Counted from the stretch's first letter, positions 41,236-49,059 are shown. The stretch: DNA of 64,000 nucleotides from RYN-230 sp963837515 (GCA_963837515.1 CAWINT010000005.1:124001-188000), one strand, 5' to 3'. Notes: a model not told the origin generated them from the letters alone. Numbers and translations are program-made.

Positions 41236-41748
41236 GTGGCTGTCTACTACACGCTGCTCGTCCTCATCGCCTTCGAGCGGGTGGCGGAACTCGTGGTGTC
41301 GCAGCGGCACGCCGCCGCGAGCCTGCGCCAGGGCGGCGTGGAGTACGGCCGGGGGCACTTTCCCGTCATGGTCGCGCTGCACACCGGGCTGCTGATCGGG
41401 TGCTGGGCCGAGCCACTGCTCCTGCACCGGCCGTTCATCCCGGCCCTGGCCTGGCCGATGATCGTCCTGGTCGTGGCGGCCAACGCGCTGCGCTGGTGGT
41501 GCATCGCCACACTGGGCCCGCGGTGGACCGCGCGGGTCATCGTCATGCCCGCGATGCCCCTGGCCCGGACCGGCCCGTACCGGTGGTTCGCGCACCCGAA
41601 CTACGTCGCGGTTGTGGTGGAAGGCGCGGCGCTGCCGCTGGCCGGCTCGGCCTGGATCACGGCGTGCACCTTCACCGCGGCCAACGCCGTGCTGCTCACG
41701 GTCCGGCTGCGCTGCGAGACGCGGGCGCTGGCCGCGGCGGCGCCATGA
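41236..41748 (+). CDS. ICMT-type membrane methyltransferase
   Basis: 170 residues, GTG start with AGGAGG six bases upstream. Four to five hydrophobic segments; ARTGPYRWFAHPNYVAVVVEGAALPL is the isoprenylcysteine carboxyl methyltransferase signature (GPY...HPNY), which holds S-adenosylmethionine. Bacterial members beside type III synthases (BpsB type) methylate alkylpyrone or resorcinol hydroxyls, so that role is proposed. Its TGA overlaps the ATG of the FAD enzyme. Confidence 0.87.
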   Translation: MAVYYTLLVLIAFERVAELVVSQRHAAASLRQGGVEYGRGHFPVMVALHTGLLIGCWAEPLLLHRPFIPALAWPMIVLVVAANALRWWCIATLGPRWTARVIVMPAMPLARTGPYRWFAHPNYVAVVVEGAALPLAGSAWITACTFTAANAVLLTVRLRCETRALAAAAP

Positions 41749-42767
41749 TCGACGTGCTGGTCGTGGGCGGCGGCCCGGCGGGACTGGCGACCGCGATCCG
41801 GTGCGCGCAGGCCGGCCTGTCCGTCACCGTGGCGGAACCGCGCCCCGGGCCGATCGACAAGGCGTGCGGTGAGGGCCTGATGCCGTCGGCGGTCGCGCGG
41901 CTGGCGGCCATCGGCGTCCGCCCCACCGGGCATCCGTTCCGCGGGATCCGCTACCTGGACGACCGCCGCCGCGCGGACGCGGTCTTCCGCCGCGGCCCGG
42001 GGCTGGGCGTGCGGCGCACGGCGTTGCACGCGGCGCTAGCGGCGCGGGCCGCCGAACTCGCCATCCCGGTCCGGCCGGTCCGGGTGACCGGGTTCACCCC
42101 CAGCACCGGCGGCGTGGCCGCGGCCGGCGTGGCGGCCCGCTACCTGGTCGCCGCCGACGGGCTGCACTCGGCCATCCGGCGGGCCTGCGCGCTGGACCCG
42201 CCGCCGCCCCGCCACGTGCGGTTCGGCCTGCGCCGACACTACCGCCTGGTGCCGTGGAGCGACCTGGTCGAGGTGTACTGGGCGCCGGGAGCCGAGGCCT
42301 ACGTCACGCCGGTCGCCGATGACCTGGTCGGGGTGGCGGTGCTCGGCGGCGGCCCCGGCGGCTTCGCAGCCCGGCTGGCCGCCTTCCCGGCCCTGCGGGA
42401 CCGGCTGGCCGGGGCCGAGCCGGCCAGCAACGTCCGGGGCGCCGGGCCGCTGCGCCAGGATGTCCGGCACCGGGTGGCCGGCCGGGTCCTGCTGGTCGGG
42501 GACGCGGCCGGCTACCTCGACGCGCTGACCGGCGAGGGCATCGGGATGGCGCTGGCCCAGGCCGCGGTCCTGGCGGACTGTCTCGCGGCCGGCCGGGCCG
42601 GCGACTACGAACGGGCCTGGCGGCGGGTCTCCCGCCAGGCGCGGGTGCTCACCGCGGGGCTGCTATGGTCCCGGCACCAGGCACTGCTGGCCCCGCGCAT
42701 CGTGCCGGCCGCGCACCGGCTGCCGCGGCTGTTCACCGCCATCGTCAATCAGGTCGCCCAGGCTTGA
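41745..42767 (+). CDS. FAD-dependent oxidoreductase (geranylgeranyl-reductase / aromatic hydroxylase family)
   Basis: 340 residues. FAD-binding motifs: N-terminal GGGPAGLATAIRCAQAG and C-terminal VLLVGDAAGYLDALTGEGIGMAL. CGEGLMPSAVARL fits the group covering geranylgeranyl reductases and phenolic hydroxylases. In srs-type clusters the flavoprotein hydroxylates the resorcinol ring to a hydroquinone; here it might instead reduce a prenyl chain added by UbiA. ATGA overlap with the methyltransferase gene. Confidence 0.87.
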   Translation: MIDVLVVGGGPAGLATAIRCAQAGLSVTVAEPRPGPIDKACGEGLMPSAVARLAAIGVRPTGHPFRGIRYLDDRRRADAVFRRGPGLGVRRTALHAALAARAAELAIPVRPVRVTGFTPSTGGVAAAGVAARYLVAADGLHSAIRRACALDPPPPRHVRFGLRRHYRLVPWSDLVEVYWAPGAEAYVTPVADDLVGVAVLGGGPGGFAARLAAFPALRDRLAGAEPASNVRGAGPLRQDVRHRVAGRVLLVGDAAGYLDALTGEGIGMALAQAAVLADCLAAGRAGDYERAWRRVSRQARVLTAGLLWSRHQALLAPRIVPAAHRLPRLFTAIVNQVAQA

Positions 42768-42777
42768 CCAAGGTCCC
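42764..42777. promoter_or_regulatory. Half-conserved DosR-like box upstream of the second CBS-BON gene
   Basis: TTGAC-CAAG-GTCCC keeps GAC-N4-GTCCC, with the left half differing from GGGAC at two bases. It lies about 100 bases upstream of the ATG at 42878, a spacing like that of the universal-stress gene box. Weak by itself. Confidence 0.25.
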
Positions 42778-42877
42778 AGCCGGTCGGGCCATGCAGCCCT
42801 GCCGCGGCGTGACCCGCTGCGGCAGACTGATCTTCATCCTGGAGCGGACCGGTCCGCGATCTGGGGGAGGCAGCGCG

Positions 42878-43786
42878 ATGATCAGGCGAGACGAACACTT
42901 GAACGGCATGCTGCGCCACCTCGGCGCCGCCTACTACGAATCACTGCACGGCCGGGCCAGCCGCGCCGACGTGGCACGGGCTCTGGATGCCATCGAGGAG
43001 CGAGACGGGAAATCCCCGGACGCGCCCACGGCCCGGCGTCCGGTGCCGCCGCGTGCCCACCAGGCCGCGCCCGCCAGCACGACTCATCCGGCCCACAAGG
43101 CCCCCGCGCAGCATCACGGGCGCTGGCACCACCGGGTCCGGGACGTCATGACGACGGACGTAGTTACGGTTGACCGGATCACGCCCTACAAGGAGATCGC
43201 GGCCCTGCTCGCCCAGCACCGGATCGGCTCGGTGCCCGTGCTGATCCTCGGGCGGCACGTGGCCGGGGTGGTGTCCGAGGCCGACCTGCTGGCGGCGCAG
43301 GATGAGCGGGAGCGGGGCGCCCGGACGGGCGGTGGCGGACCGCACCGGCCGCACCTGCCGCACCTCCACGACCGGCACCCCGGCCTCGTCGCCGAGGAGC
43401 TGATGACCTCGCCGGCGGTCACCATCCACCCCGACGCGACGCTGCCCGCCGCGGCCCGGCTGCTGAACAGCCACCACCTCAAGCGGCTGCCGGTGGTGAA
43501 CCCCGACGGCACGCTGTGCGGCATCGTCAGCCGCTGCGACGTGCTGAGCGTGTTCCTGCGCCCGGACGCGGAGATCGCCCGCCAGATCCGGGAGATGCTG
43601 GACCAAATCCTGCTGGCCGACTCCGGGGCGGTCACGGTCCGGGTGCATAACGGGGTGGTCACCCTGGGCGGCCAGCCCAGCGCTGACGTGGATCCCGGTC
43701 TGGTCCCGGTCGCGGTCCGGCTCACCTGGGACATCGACGGCGTGGTGGACGTGATCAACGAGATCGGCGCTCCCGCACCCGGCTGA
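42878..43786 (+). CDS. Two CBS domains plus BON domain protein with basic N-terminal extension
   Basis: 302 residues. Residues 1-50 begin MIRRDEHLNGMLRHLGAAYYESLHGRASRADV, a helical segment; ~50-85 are Pro/His-rich. CBS 1 ~88-140 (VRDVMTTDVVTV...GVVSEADLL), CBS 2 ~170-225 (ELMTSPAVTI...GIVSRCDVL), BON ~235-300. It is a paralogue of the protein at 26929, differing by the N-terminal region and a longer His-rich loop between the CBS units. GGGGGAGG lies just upstream of the ATG. Likely nucleotide-sensing stress protein like HRP1. Confidence 0.87.
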   Translation: MIRRDEHLNGMLRHLGAAYYESLHGRASRADVARALDAIEERDGKSPDAPTARRPVPPRAHQAAPASTTHPAHKAPAQHHGRWHHRVRDVMTTDVVTVDRITPYKEIAALLAQHRIGSVPVLILGRHVAGVVSEADLLAAQDERERGARTGGGGPHRPHLPHLHDRHPGLVAEELMTSPAVTIHPDATLPAAARLLNSHHLKRLPVVNPDGTLCGIVSRCDVLSVFLRPDAEIARQIREMLDQILLADSGAVTVRVHNGVVTLGGQPSADVDPGLVPVAVRLTWDIDGVVDVINEIGAPAPG

Positions 43787-43813
43787 GGCCGCCGGGTGTG
43801 CTCCGCGGCTGCC

Positions 43814-43822
43814 GGGACCTTC
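43814..43822. promoter_or_regulatory. GGGACCTTC half-site upstream of the DUF1876 gene
   Basis: GGGACCTTC lies 51 bases before the DUF1876 ATG. It matches one half of a DosR-type box; the right half (CCGGA) does not match. Recorded only because of its neighbours. Confidence 0.2.
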
Positions 43823-43872
43823 CCGGAACCCCGGCGCGCGTCCTTTCCGATGGCTACTGATGGAGGTGCCCG

Positions 43873-44142
43873 ATGAGTACGGTTCATGCCTGGCTGGTCG
43901 GGTTGTCAGTGCACGAGGATGACGGGCTGACCAGGGCGGACGCGCACCTTGTCCTGGGTGAGGACACGGACCTGCTCGGCCATGGCGCTGCCCGGCGCAA
44001 TCCCGCCGACCCCGACGTGACCGAGATCGGCGAGCGGATCGCGGTGGCGCGGGCCCTGTCCGACCTGGCCAACCTGCTGCTCGGGACGGCCGCGGCGGAG
44101 CTCGAGGACATCACCCACGAGCGGACCCGGCTGCACATGTGA
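43873..44142 (+). CDS. DUF1876 protein (Rv1738-like)
   Basis: 89 residues. The family pattern is clear: DDGLTRADAHLVLG, GHGAARRNPADPDVTEIGERIAVARALSDLANLLL. Rv1738 and Rv2632c of M. tuberculosis, both DosR-induced, belong here; Rv1738 has structural similarity to ribosome-hibernation factors. GGAGG precedes the ATG. It is followed by a PspA-like and a hibernation-factor gene on the same strand. Confidence 0.93.
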   Translation: MSTVHAWLVGLSVHEDDGLTRADAHLVLGEDTDLLGHGAARRNPADPDVTEIGERIAVARALSDLANLLLGTAAAELEDITHERTRLHM

Positions 44143-44247
44143 CGGGTGGCCGCCTCCTGGCCGGCGGGCAGTCGCTGACGGTGGGCCGTCAGGCCTGAAT
44201 GGGCGGGAGTAACGCTGTCGGCGGGCCGGTAACCGTCCCCGGCCGCC

Positions 44248-44261
44248 GGGACCAAAGCCCC
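44248..44261. promoter_or_regulatory. Near-match DosR-like box upstream of the PspA-like gene
   Basis: GGGAC-CAAA-GCCCC differs from GGGAC-N4-GTCCC at one base and lies 52 bases before the GTG at 44313. Confidence 0.35.
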
Positions 44262-44312
44262 TGCCGGTCCCCGGCTGGCCGCGGAATCGTGGAAGTAAGG
44301 CAGGGGGGAGCC

Positions 44313-45050
44313 GTGGATACTGGACGTCACTTCGCGGACGCGCATGAGGCGAAGGTGAACGCGCTGCTGGATCGGGCCGGAGATCCGCGGGACCTGCCCG
44401 GCTACTCCGACCCCCGGCAGCAGGAGCTGCTGCGGCAGATCCGCCGGGCCATCACCGACGTCGCCGCCGCGGGCCGCCGGGCCGCCGGGCACGAGACCCA
44501 GCTGCGCCGCTCCGCGGGCCGGCTGCAACGCCAGGCGCGGGCGGCCGTGGCCGCGGGCCGGGACGATCTCGCCCGGCCCGCGCTGGCCCTGCGCAGCGCG
44601 ATCCTGGCCCAGGCCGACGACCTGAGCGCGGCACAGGCCGCGCTGCGCGCCGACGAGGCCAGACTGTCCGCCGCGGTGCGCCGGCTGCAGCCCAAGGTCG
44701 AGGCGTTCCGGCTGCACCAGGAGCTGCGGCAGGCCCGCTTCACCACGGCCCAGGCGGTGAATCCGGCCGGCCCGCCGCTCGGCGGGATCTCGGCGGAGCT
44801 GGTCGACCTCGACCTGGCCACCCGCCGCGCCGAGGACGCGACCGCCCGGCTGCAGGCCCGGGCCGACGCCCTGGCGGACCGGCTGGCCTCCGGGCCACCG
44901 GCCGATCTGACGTGCCTGGCCACCGCCGGGGAGATCGAGGCGCAGCTCGATGCGGTCGCAATCCGGGCCCGGGCGGAGGAAGAGCTGGCCGAGATCAAGA
45001 ACGAGCTCGCCGCCGCGGCCCGGCGGCCCCCACGGCCGCACGGTGAATGA
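44313..45050 (+). CDS. PspA/IM30-like coiled-coil protein
   Basis: 245 residues, GTG start behind GGGGGGAG. Almost entirely helical and charged with long coiled-coil stretches (QLRRSAGRLQRQARAAV, ALRADEARLSAAVRRLQPKVEAFR), including the ISAELVDLDLATRRAEDATARLQARADAL pattern seen in actinobacterial PspA-type proteins. Such proteins coat and protect stressed membranes. A specific PspA function is inferred from overall layout only. Confidence 0.65.
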   Translation: MDTGRHFADAHEAKVNALLDRAGDPRDLPGYSDPRQQELLRQIRRAITDVAAAGRRAAGHETQLRRSAGRLQRQARAAVAAGRDDLARPALALRSAILAQADDLSAAQAALRADEARLSAAVRRLQPKVEAFRLHQELRQARFTTAQAVNPAGPPLGGISAELVDLDLATRRAEDATARLQARADALADRLASGPPADLTCLATAGEIEAQLDAVAIRARAEEELAEIKNELAAAARRPPRPHGE

Positions 45051-45076
45051 CCACTGGAGAGCAGGGGAGGCACGTC

Positions 45077-45863
45077 ATGGCCACAGCAAGTACCCTGCAG
45101 GTGCAGGCCGAGACACGGGGAGCGGTGCCGGAGGGCGCGATCAGCCTGGCCGTGCACCGGATCAGCGCGCTGCTCCGGCTGGCTCCGGAGCCGGTGCTGT
45201 TCGCCCGGGTCAAGCTGGTGATGGCCGCCGACCCGGCGGTGGCGCGGCCCGCGGTGGTGCGGATCAACCTCGACCTGAACGGGCGGCTGATCCGCGCCCA
45301 GGCCGCGGGGGCGACGATGCGCGAGGCGGTGGAGCACGCGGGGGAGCGGCTGCGGATCCGGCTCGAGCGGGCGGCCCGGAACTGGGCGGCGACCCGGGGT
45401 GGCCAGCCGGTCGGCGATCCGGGCGAGTGGCGGCACCAGAGCCGCCCCGCCGACCGGCTGCCCTATTACCCGCGGCCGCCGCAGGACCGCCGGGTGCTGC
45501 GGCACAAGTCCTACGCGCTGGCGCACGAGACCCCGGATGAGGCGGCCGCCGAAGCTGAGCTGCTCGACTACGGCTTCCACCTGTTCACCGAGAGGTCAAC
45601 CGGTGAAGACAGCGTCATCTACCGGGCCGGGGACGGATGGCGGCTGGCGCTGGCTCACCCGCGGGCCGGCCGCTCGGCCGGCTGGGGCCGGGATCACCGT
45701 CAGCACGGCCCGGGTCCCGCGGCTGTCACTGGGCGAAGCGATCGCGCGGCTGGAAGCCGTGGGCCAGCCCTTCCTGTTCTTCGTCGACACCGGGAGCGGC
45801 CGGGGCAACCTCATCTACCACCGCTACGACGGTCACTACGGGCTCATCGAGCCCGGCGGCTGA
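45077..45863 (+). pseudogene. RafH-type ribosome hibernation factor, two C-terminal modules, apparent frameshift
   Basis: ATG 45077 has GGGGAGG seven bases upstream. Residues ~5-100 are an S30AE/HPF N-terminal domain. Then comes a first C-terminal module (VLRHKSYALAHETPDEAA...LLDYGFHLF...SVIYR) and, in a different frame, a second one (LSLGEAIARLEAVGQPFLFF...GRGNLIYHRYDGHYGLI) ending at TGA 45861. The frame changes near 45655-45700 in the linker between the modules, around GGCCGGCTGGGGCCGGG. The HPF-N plus two-module layout is that of mycobacterial RafH, which parks ribosomes in hypoxia. A one-base sequencing error in the G run is a real alternative to true inactivation. Without correction the first frame runs on to 45952. 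Confidence 0.78.
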
Positions 45864-47054
45864 TCAGGCTCCCGGGCGGACGGCCACCGCGCCGGGGACC
45901 GCGCCGGGCGCCCCCGGGACGCGCGCGGGCCGGGCCGCACCGGTGCTCCTGACCGGGGCCTGCAGGAGCGCGGCGATCCCGCCCGGCGGGGCGGGCACCG
46001 CCTGCACCGTGCCGCCCTCGTGGCGGACGCCCACCACCAGCTCCTCGATCAGGTCGGGGACCGGCCGCACCGGGCTGGCGCAGCGGCAGCCGGGCCTGGT
46101 CACCCCCAGGGCGCCGCACCGCTGGCAGGCCAGCCCCGGCTCCAGGCCCTGGTCGGGCACGGCCAGGATGCGGACCGCGTGGCTGCGGGCGGCGGCCAGG
46201 CAGGCCGGGAGCCCGATCGCGGCCCGGCCACCCGGCGGCTGCTGCCGAATGGTGGCGATCAGGCGCTGCTCGGACCCGGCCACCGACTGCTGGATGACCG
46301 GCTCGGCGAGTGCCCGCACCCGGGCAGGCGTGATCACGGCGGTGTCGACCACGAACCGGCCGGCCACGCGGTCCCGCACGTCCGCGGGGAGGGCGGCCAG
46401 GAACTGCGGAATCGTCTGGGCATGCCCGCCGACCACGAGCCGTTCGTCGCCGGCCCGCAGCGACTGGGCGAGGATGGCTGCGCTCTCGCTGAAGTGATGC
46501 CGGGCCAGCTGGGCGATGCGCTCGTTGACGCGGTGTGACTCCAGCCCGTACCAGCCACCGAAATGCGGGCTGCGCACGCCCGCCGCGGCCAGCGTGGTCG
46601 CGGTGCCGATCCGCTCGCCGGTCACGGCGAACAGCCAGGCGTGCTGCCGGTCGACGACGGCGACGTGGTAGGCGGGGTGCCGCTGCAGGGTGACCAGCAG
46701 CGGCCGCACGTGCGGCCGGTCCGCGAAGACCGCCAGCTCACCGACGTCGCCGGGCAGCGGGAAGGCTTCCGCCAGGCCGGCTGGACGGCAGCTGAACATC
46801 GCCACACCGTGGCCCAGCCAGTTCCGGCCGCCGGCCTCCAGGTGGCGCAGCACCTCCTGCCGGGCGCCGCTGAGCACGCGCGCCGCCTCCGGGCCGTCCA
46901 GGCCCGCGGCGGCCGAGCTGAGCAGCTCGCCGGCCCGCGCGGGGAGGCCGCGCAGGTCCGGGACGTTGAGCGGTACCTGCAGGTACAGCGACAGCACCGG
47001 CGGGTCCGGGCTGTGCACTGTGAGCAGCTTTTCCACGTCCGGGTAGCTCACCAT
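45864..47054 (-). CDS. Rv2629-like protein with eRF1-type fold (baeRF/Vms1 superfamily)
   Basis: 396 residues from ATG 47054, which has GGGGG six bases upstream. Features: YPDVEKLLTVHSPDPPVLSLYL at the start, YHVAVVDRQHAWLFAV and GERIG in the middle domain, LVVGGHAQTIPQFLAALP and FVVDTAVITPARVRALAEPVI later. These recall Rv2629 of the DosR regulon, a member of the bacterial/archaeal eRF1-like group. I see no GGQ motif, so peptidyl-tRNA hydrolysis is doubtful. The C-terminal region has a CQRCGALGVTRPGCRC knuckle, a likely zinc site. Stop codons of this gene and the RafH-like gene abut head-on. Confidence 0.78.
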   Translation of the reverse strand: MVSYPDVEKLLTVHSPDPPVLSLYLQVPLNVPDLRGLPARAGELLSSAAAGLDGPEAARVLSGARQEVLRHLEAGGRNWLGHGVAMFSCRPAGLAEAFPLPGDVGELAVFADRPHVRPLLVTLQRHPAYHVAVVDRQHAWLFAVTGERIGTATTLAAAGVRSPHFGGWYGLESHRVNERIAQLARHHFSESAAILAQSLRAGDERLVVGGHAQTIPQFLAALPADVRDRVAGRFVVDTAVITPARVRALAEPVIQQSVAGSEQRLIATIRQQPPGGRAAIGLPACLAAARSHAVRILAVPDQGLEPGLACQRCGALGVTRPGCRCASPVRPVPDLIEELVVGVRHEGGTVQAVPAPPGGIAALLQAPVRSTGAARPARVPGAPGAVPGAVAVRPGA

Positions 47055-47363
47055 CACGCACCCCCTGCTCGGCAGCGCCGCCAGGGTCGACGGCGGCGGC
47101 CCGCTGGGCAGCGGCTCGGCCGCGACGCCGGACGGCACCGCCGATGGGACCACGCTGACATTGGATCCGGGTGATCTGCCAGGGCCGAAGGTCAGGACTT
47201 CGCGGTCGGCCGGGCCGCGGTCATCTCCCGCCGCCGCTCTGGCCGCCTCGTCCTGGCCCGGCGGCTGGCCGGGCAGCCGCTGCTCGATGACGGTCAGCGC
47301 GAACAGCAGCAGGGCCATGAGCGGGAAACACAGGATCAGCGTCAGCGCCTCGGCCGCGGTCAT
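47055..47363 (-). other. In-frame 5' extension of the Rv2629-like gene encoding one membrane segment
   Basis: No stop separates this stretch from the gene above. From ATG 47363 (GGGAG upstream) it encodes MTAAEALTLILCFPLMALLL..., one hydrophobic helix, then a polar Pro/Ser-rich linker into the Rv2629-like start. Either the protein has a membrane-anchored long form, or this is a chance-open frame. The alternative start at 47420 adds 19 residues. Confidence 0.4.
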
Positions 47364-47605
47364 GGCCTCACACTCCCGGGTGTGCGCCGCCAGGCCGGCC
47401 GCACTCTTGGTGACAGCCATGGGCCTGCGAGGCGATTTCCCTCCGCCGGCATTGCCCGGGTCAGGTCCTGGGAGTCGCCTCCTGAGCCTCTCAGCCTTCG
47501 GCTCCTGCCCGCCGCCGTGGTACCCCCGGCGGGACTCCGCCTCCAGCTCCTCCGCTCGTCTCGCAGGTCATTTCAAGGATGGCCGGGCCATGGCCGCCGG
47601 GCCAG

Positions 47606-47619
47606 GGGACGAAGGTCCC
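47606..47619. promoter_or_regulatory. DosR-like palindrome 3 (GGGAC-GAAG-GTCCC)
   Basis: Exact GGGAC-N4-GTCCC in the 235-base gap between the GNAT 3' end and the Rv2629-like gene on the minus strand. It is about 240 bases upstream of ATG 47363 and 550 upstream of ATG 47054. Confidence 0.5.
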
Positions 47620-47655
47620 GGGTTCAGCCGCGGTTGGTCCCGCTGGACGCCCGCC

Positions 47656-48240
47656 TTACCCGCCGCGGCCGCCGGGCTGCGGGCCGTCCGCCGGTTCCGC
47701 CTGGTCGAGGGCGACCGAAAGCTCGGCGATCCCCTGCTTGATGACGGGCCGGCCCAGCTCGGGGACCGCCCGGACCATCGTGGCGATGGGCCGGTTGTCC
47801 GCCAGGTAGCTGGCGCTGAAGGTGCGGATGCCGCGCTCGGCGGCGGCCTCGGCCAGCAGCAGGATGAGCACCGTGGCCAGGCCCGCGCAGCGCCAGGCCG
47901 GGGTGACCGCCACCGCGATCTCGGCGTTATCCGGGCCGGCCTCGTAGCGGGCGACCGCCACGCCCCGCCCGGTACGCGGGTCGATGGCCACCAGCGCGAA
48001 CCGCTGCACGTAATCCAGCACCGTCAGGTGCTCCAGCAGCGCCGGGGTGACCCGGGGCGGCCCGCCCAGGAAGCGGCGGCGCAACGTGTCAGGATCGGCG
48101 GTGTTGATCGCCTCGGCCAGCTCCGGGGCATCGCTGGGCAGGATGGGCCGGACCAGCACGCTGCGCCCGTCGCTCAGCACCAGCTCGCGCTCGTACCCGG
48201 CCGGGTAGCCGGGTGGCAGGTGACCGCCGTCAGCGCCCAT
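47656..48240 (-). CDS. GNAT-family acetyltransferase
   Basis: 194 residues. LSDGRSVLVRPILPSDAPELAEAINTADPDTLRRRFLG at the N terminus and AEIAVAVTPAWRCAGLATVLILLLAEAAAERGIRTF (acetyl-CoA loop, with R-x2-G-x-A in place of Q/R-x2-G-x-G/A) mark a GNAT of the group related to the protein acetylase Pat (Rv0998). There is no cyclic-nucleotide-binding domain in front. Substrate unknown; protein lysine acetylation is plausible in a dormancy context. Confidence 0.82.
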   Translation of the reverse strand: MGADGGHLPPGYPAGYERELVLSDGRSVLVRPILPSDAPELAEAINTADPDTLRRRFLGGPPRVTPALLEHLTVLDYVQRFALVAIDPRTGRGVAVARYEAGPDNAEIAVAVTPAWRCAGLATVLILLLAEAAAERGIRTFSASYLADNRPIATMVRAVPELGRPVIKQGIAELSVALDQAEPADGPQPGGRGG

Positions 48241-48292
48241 AGAGGCGTGGCCCGGTAGCCGGCCGGCCCGGACGGGCCGCCCGCACCGGCGG

Positions 48293-48424
48293 TCACGTGC
48301 CCCAGCGGGCGGCGCCCGCGAGTGCGGTCACCCGCTCCTCCAGCCTCGGCATGCGCTCGTGGAGCCTCGGCATGCGCTCCGCCAGCCCGGCCGCGGCAGC
48401 TGCCCGGCCTGCCCTCTCGGTCAC
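48293..48424 (-). CDS. Small coiled-coil protein, 43 residues
   Basis: GTG 48424 has an excellent ribosome site (AGGGAGG, six bases away). The peptide is charged and helical, with the seven-residue unit ERMPRL(H/E) twice and ERVTALAG after it, giving a heptad-like coiled coil. The two 21-bp DNA units are nearly identical. No homologue is recognised. It lies just upstream of the GNAT gene on the same strand (52 bases). Confidence 0.5.
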   Translation of the reverse strand: MTERAGRAAAAAGLAERMPRLHERMPRLEERVTALAGAARWGT

Positions 48425-48498
48425 GGTGGACCTCCCTGGCCTGGATCGGCTCATCATCTGCTACTTTCCACCCCACCACGCGGGCGCGCGCGGGAGCA

Positions 48499-48512
48499 GG
48501 GCCGAACGGCCT
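48499..48512. promoter_or_regulatory. Degenerate DosR-like dyad upstream of the 43-residue ORF
   Basis: GGGCC-GAAC-GGCCT matches the loose pattern GGGNC-N4-GNCCC at all but one position, 75 bases before GTG 48424. The loose pattern is common by chance in DNA of this composition. Confidence 0.2.
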
Positions 48513-48626
48513 CCCCTGGGCCGCTGGCCAGCCGGGGCTGGCCCGGCCTGGCGGCCGCCGGCGCCGCATCGCGGATCGCACCGATCCGTGGGCCATCCGC
48601 ATAACGGATGCGGGACCGGCCACTTA

Positions 48627-48640
48627 GGGCCGTTCGGCCC
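48627..48640. promoter_or_regulatory. GGGCCG-TT-CGGCCC palindrome
   Basis: A perfect 14-bp palindrome fitting the loose GGGNC-N4-GNCCC pattern, ahead of the decayed zinc-ribbon ORF and 420 bases before the SulP gene. It could equally be a short hairpin. Confidence 0.25.
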
Positions 48641-48799
48641 CCGGGGTCCGGGCGTTACGCCCTGCCGGCCGGCTCGCGGCGGATGCCAGATTCGGGCCAT
48701 GCCGATGTCATCAGCAGCTGGACCAGCCGCCTCGGTGCGCGCCGCGCCACGCGCGGCCGGCCACGGCCTCAGCTGGTATCTGCCGGGCTGGCGTGCGGT

Positions 48800-49018
48800 G
48801 CTCCGGCGGGCCAGCCACGCGTGCTGCTGCCCGGCCCGTCCTGCCGTTGTCGTCATCATGCCGCCCGCCGCCGGCCGGGCCCGGTGGAGTTGCTCTTCTG
48901 CAGCCATCACTACCGGGTGTACAGCGGCGCACTGGCCGCCGCGGGGGCCCTCGCCTTCGACACCCATGGTGCCCCGGCCAGCCCGGAAACCCTGCTCGCG
49001 GTGGAGGCCGGCGGCTAG
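48800..49018 (+). pseudogene. Decayed DUF7455-like small zinc-ribbon gene
   Basis: The end of one frame reads GPVELLFCSHHYRVYSGALAAAGALAFDTHG, resembling the ELLFC.HH tail of actinobacterial DUF7455 proteins. In another frame just upstream, CPARPAVVVIMPPAAG resembles their CGARA.V.V.LP..G first half, but the first cysteine of the zinc pair is missing. So a frame change plus a lost ligand suggests decay. The rest of 48425-49059 holds two GC palindromes and no gene I can support. Confidence 0.35.
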
Positions 49019-49059
49019 GCCGCCGGCGGCGGCCTCGATCCGGAACATCGGATGCGCGG

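Noticed and set aside
48174..48623. 149-codon minus-strand frame between GNAT and SulP
   Set aside because: No ribosome site or family pattern; the better-supported ORF here is the 43-residue one in another frame.
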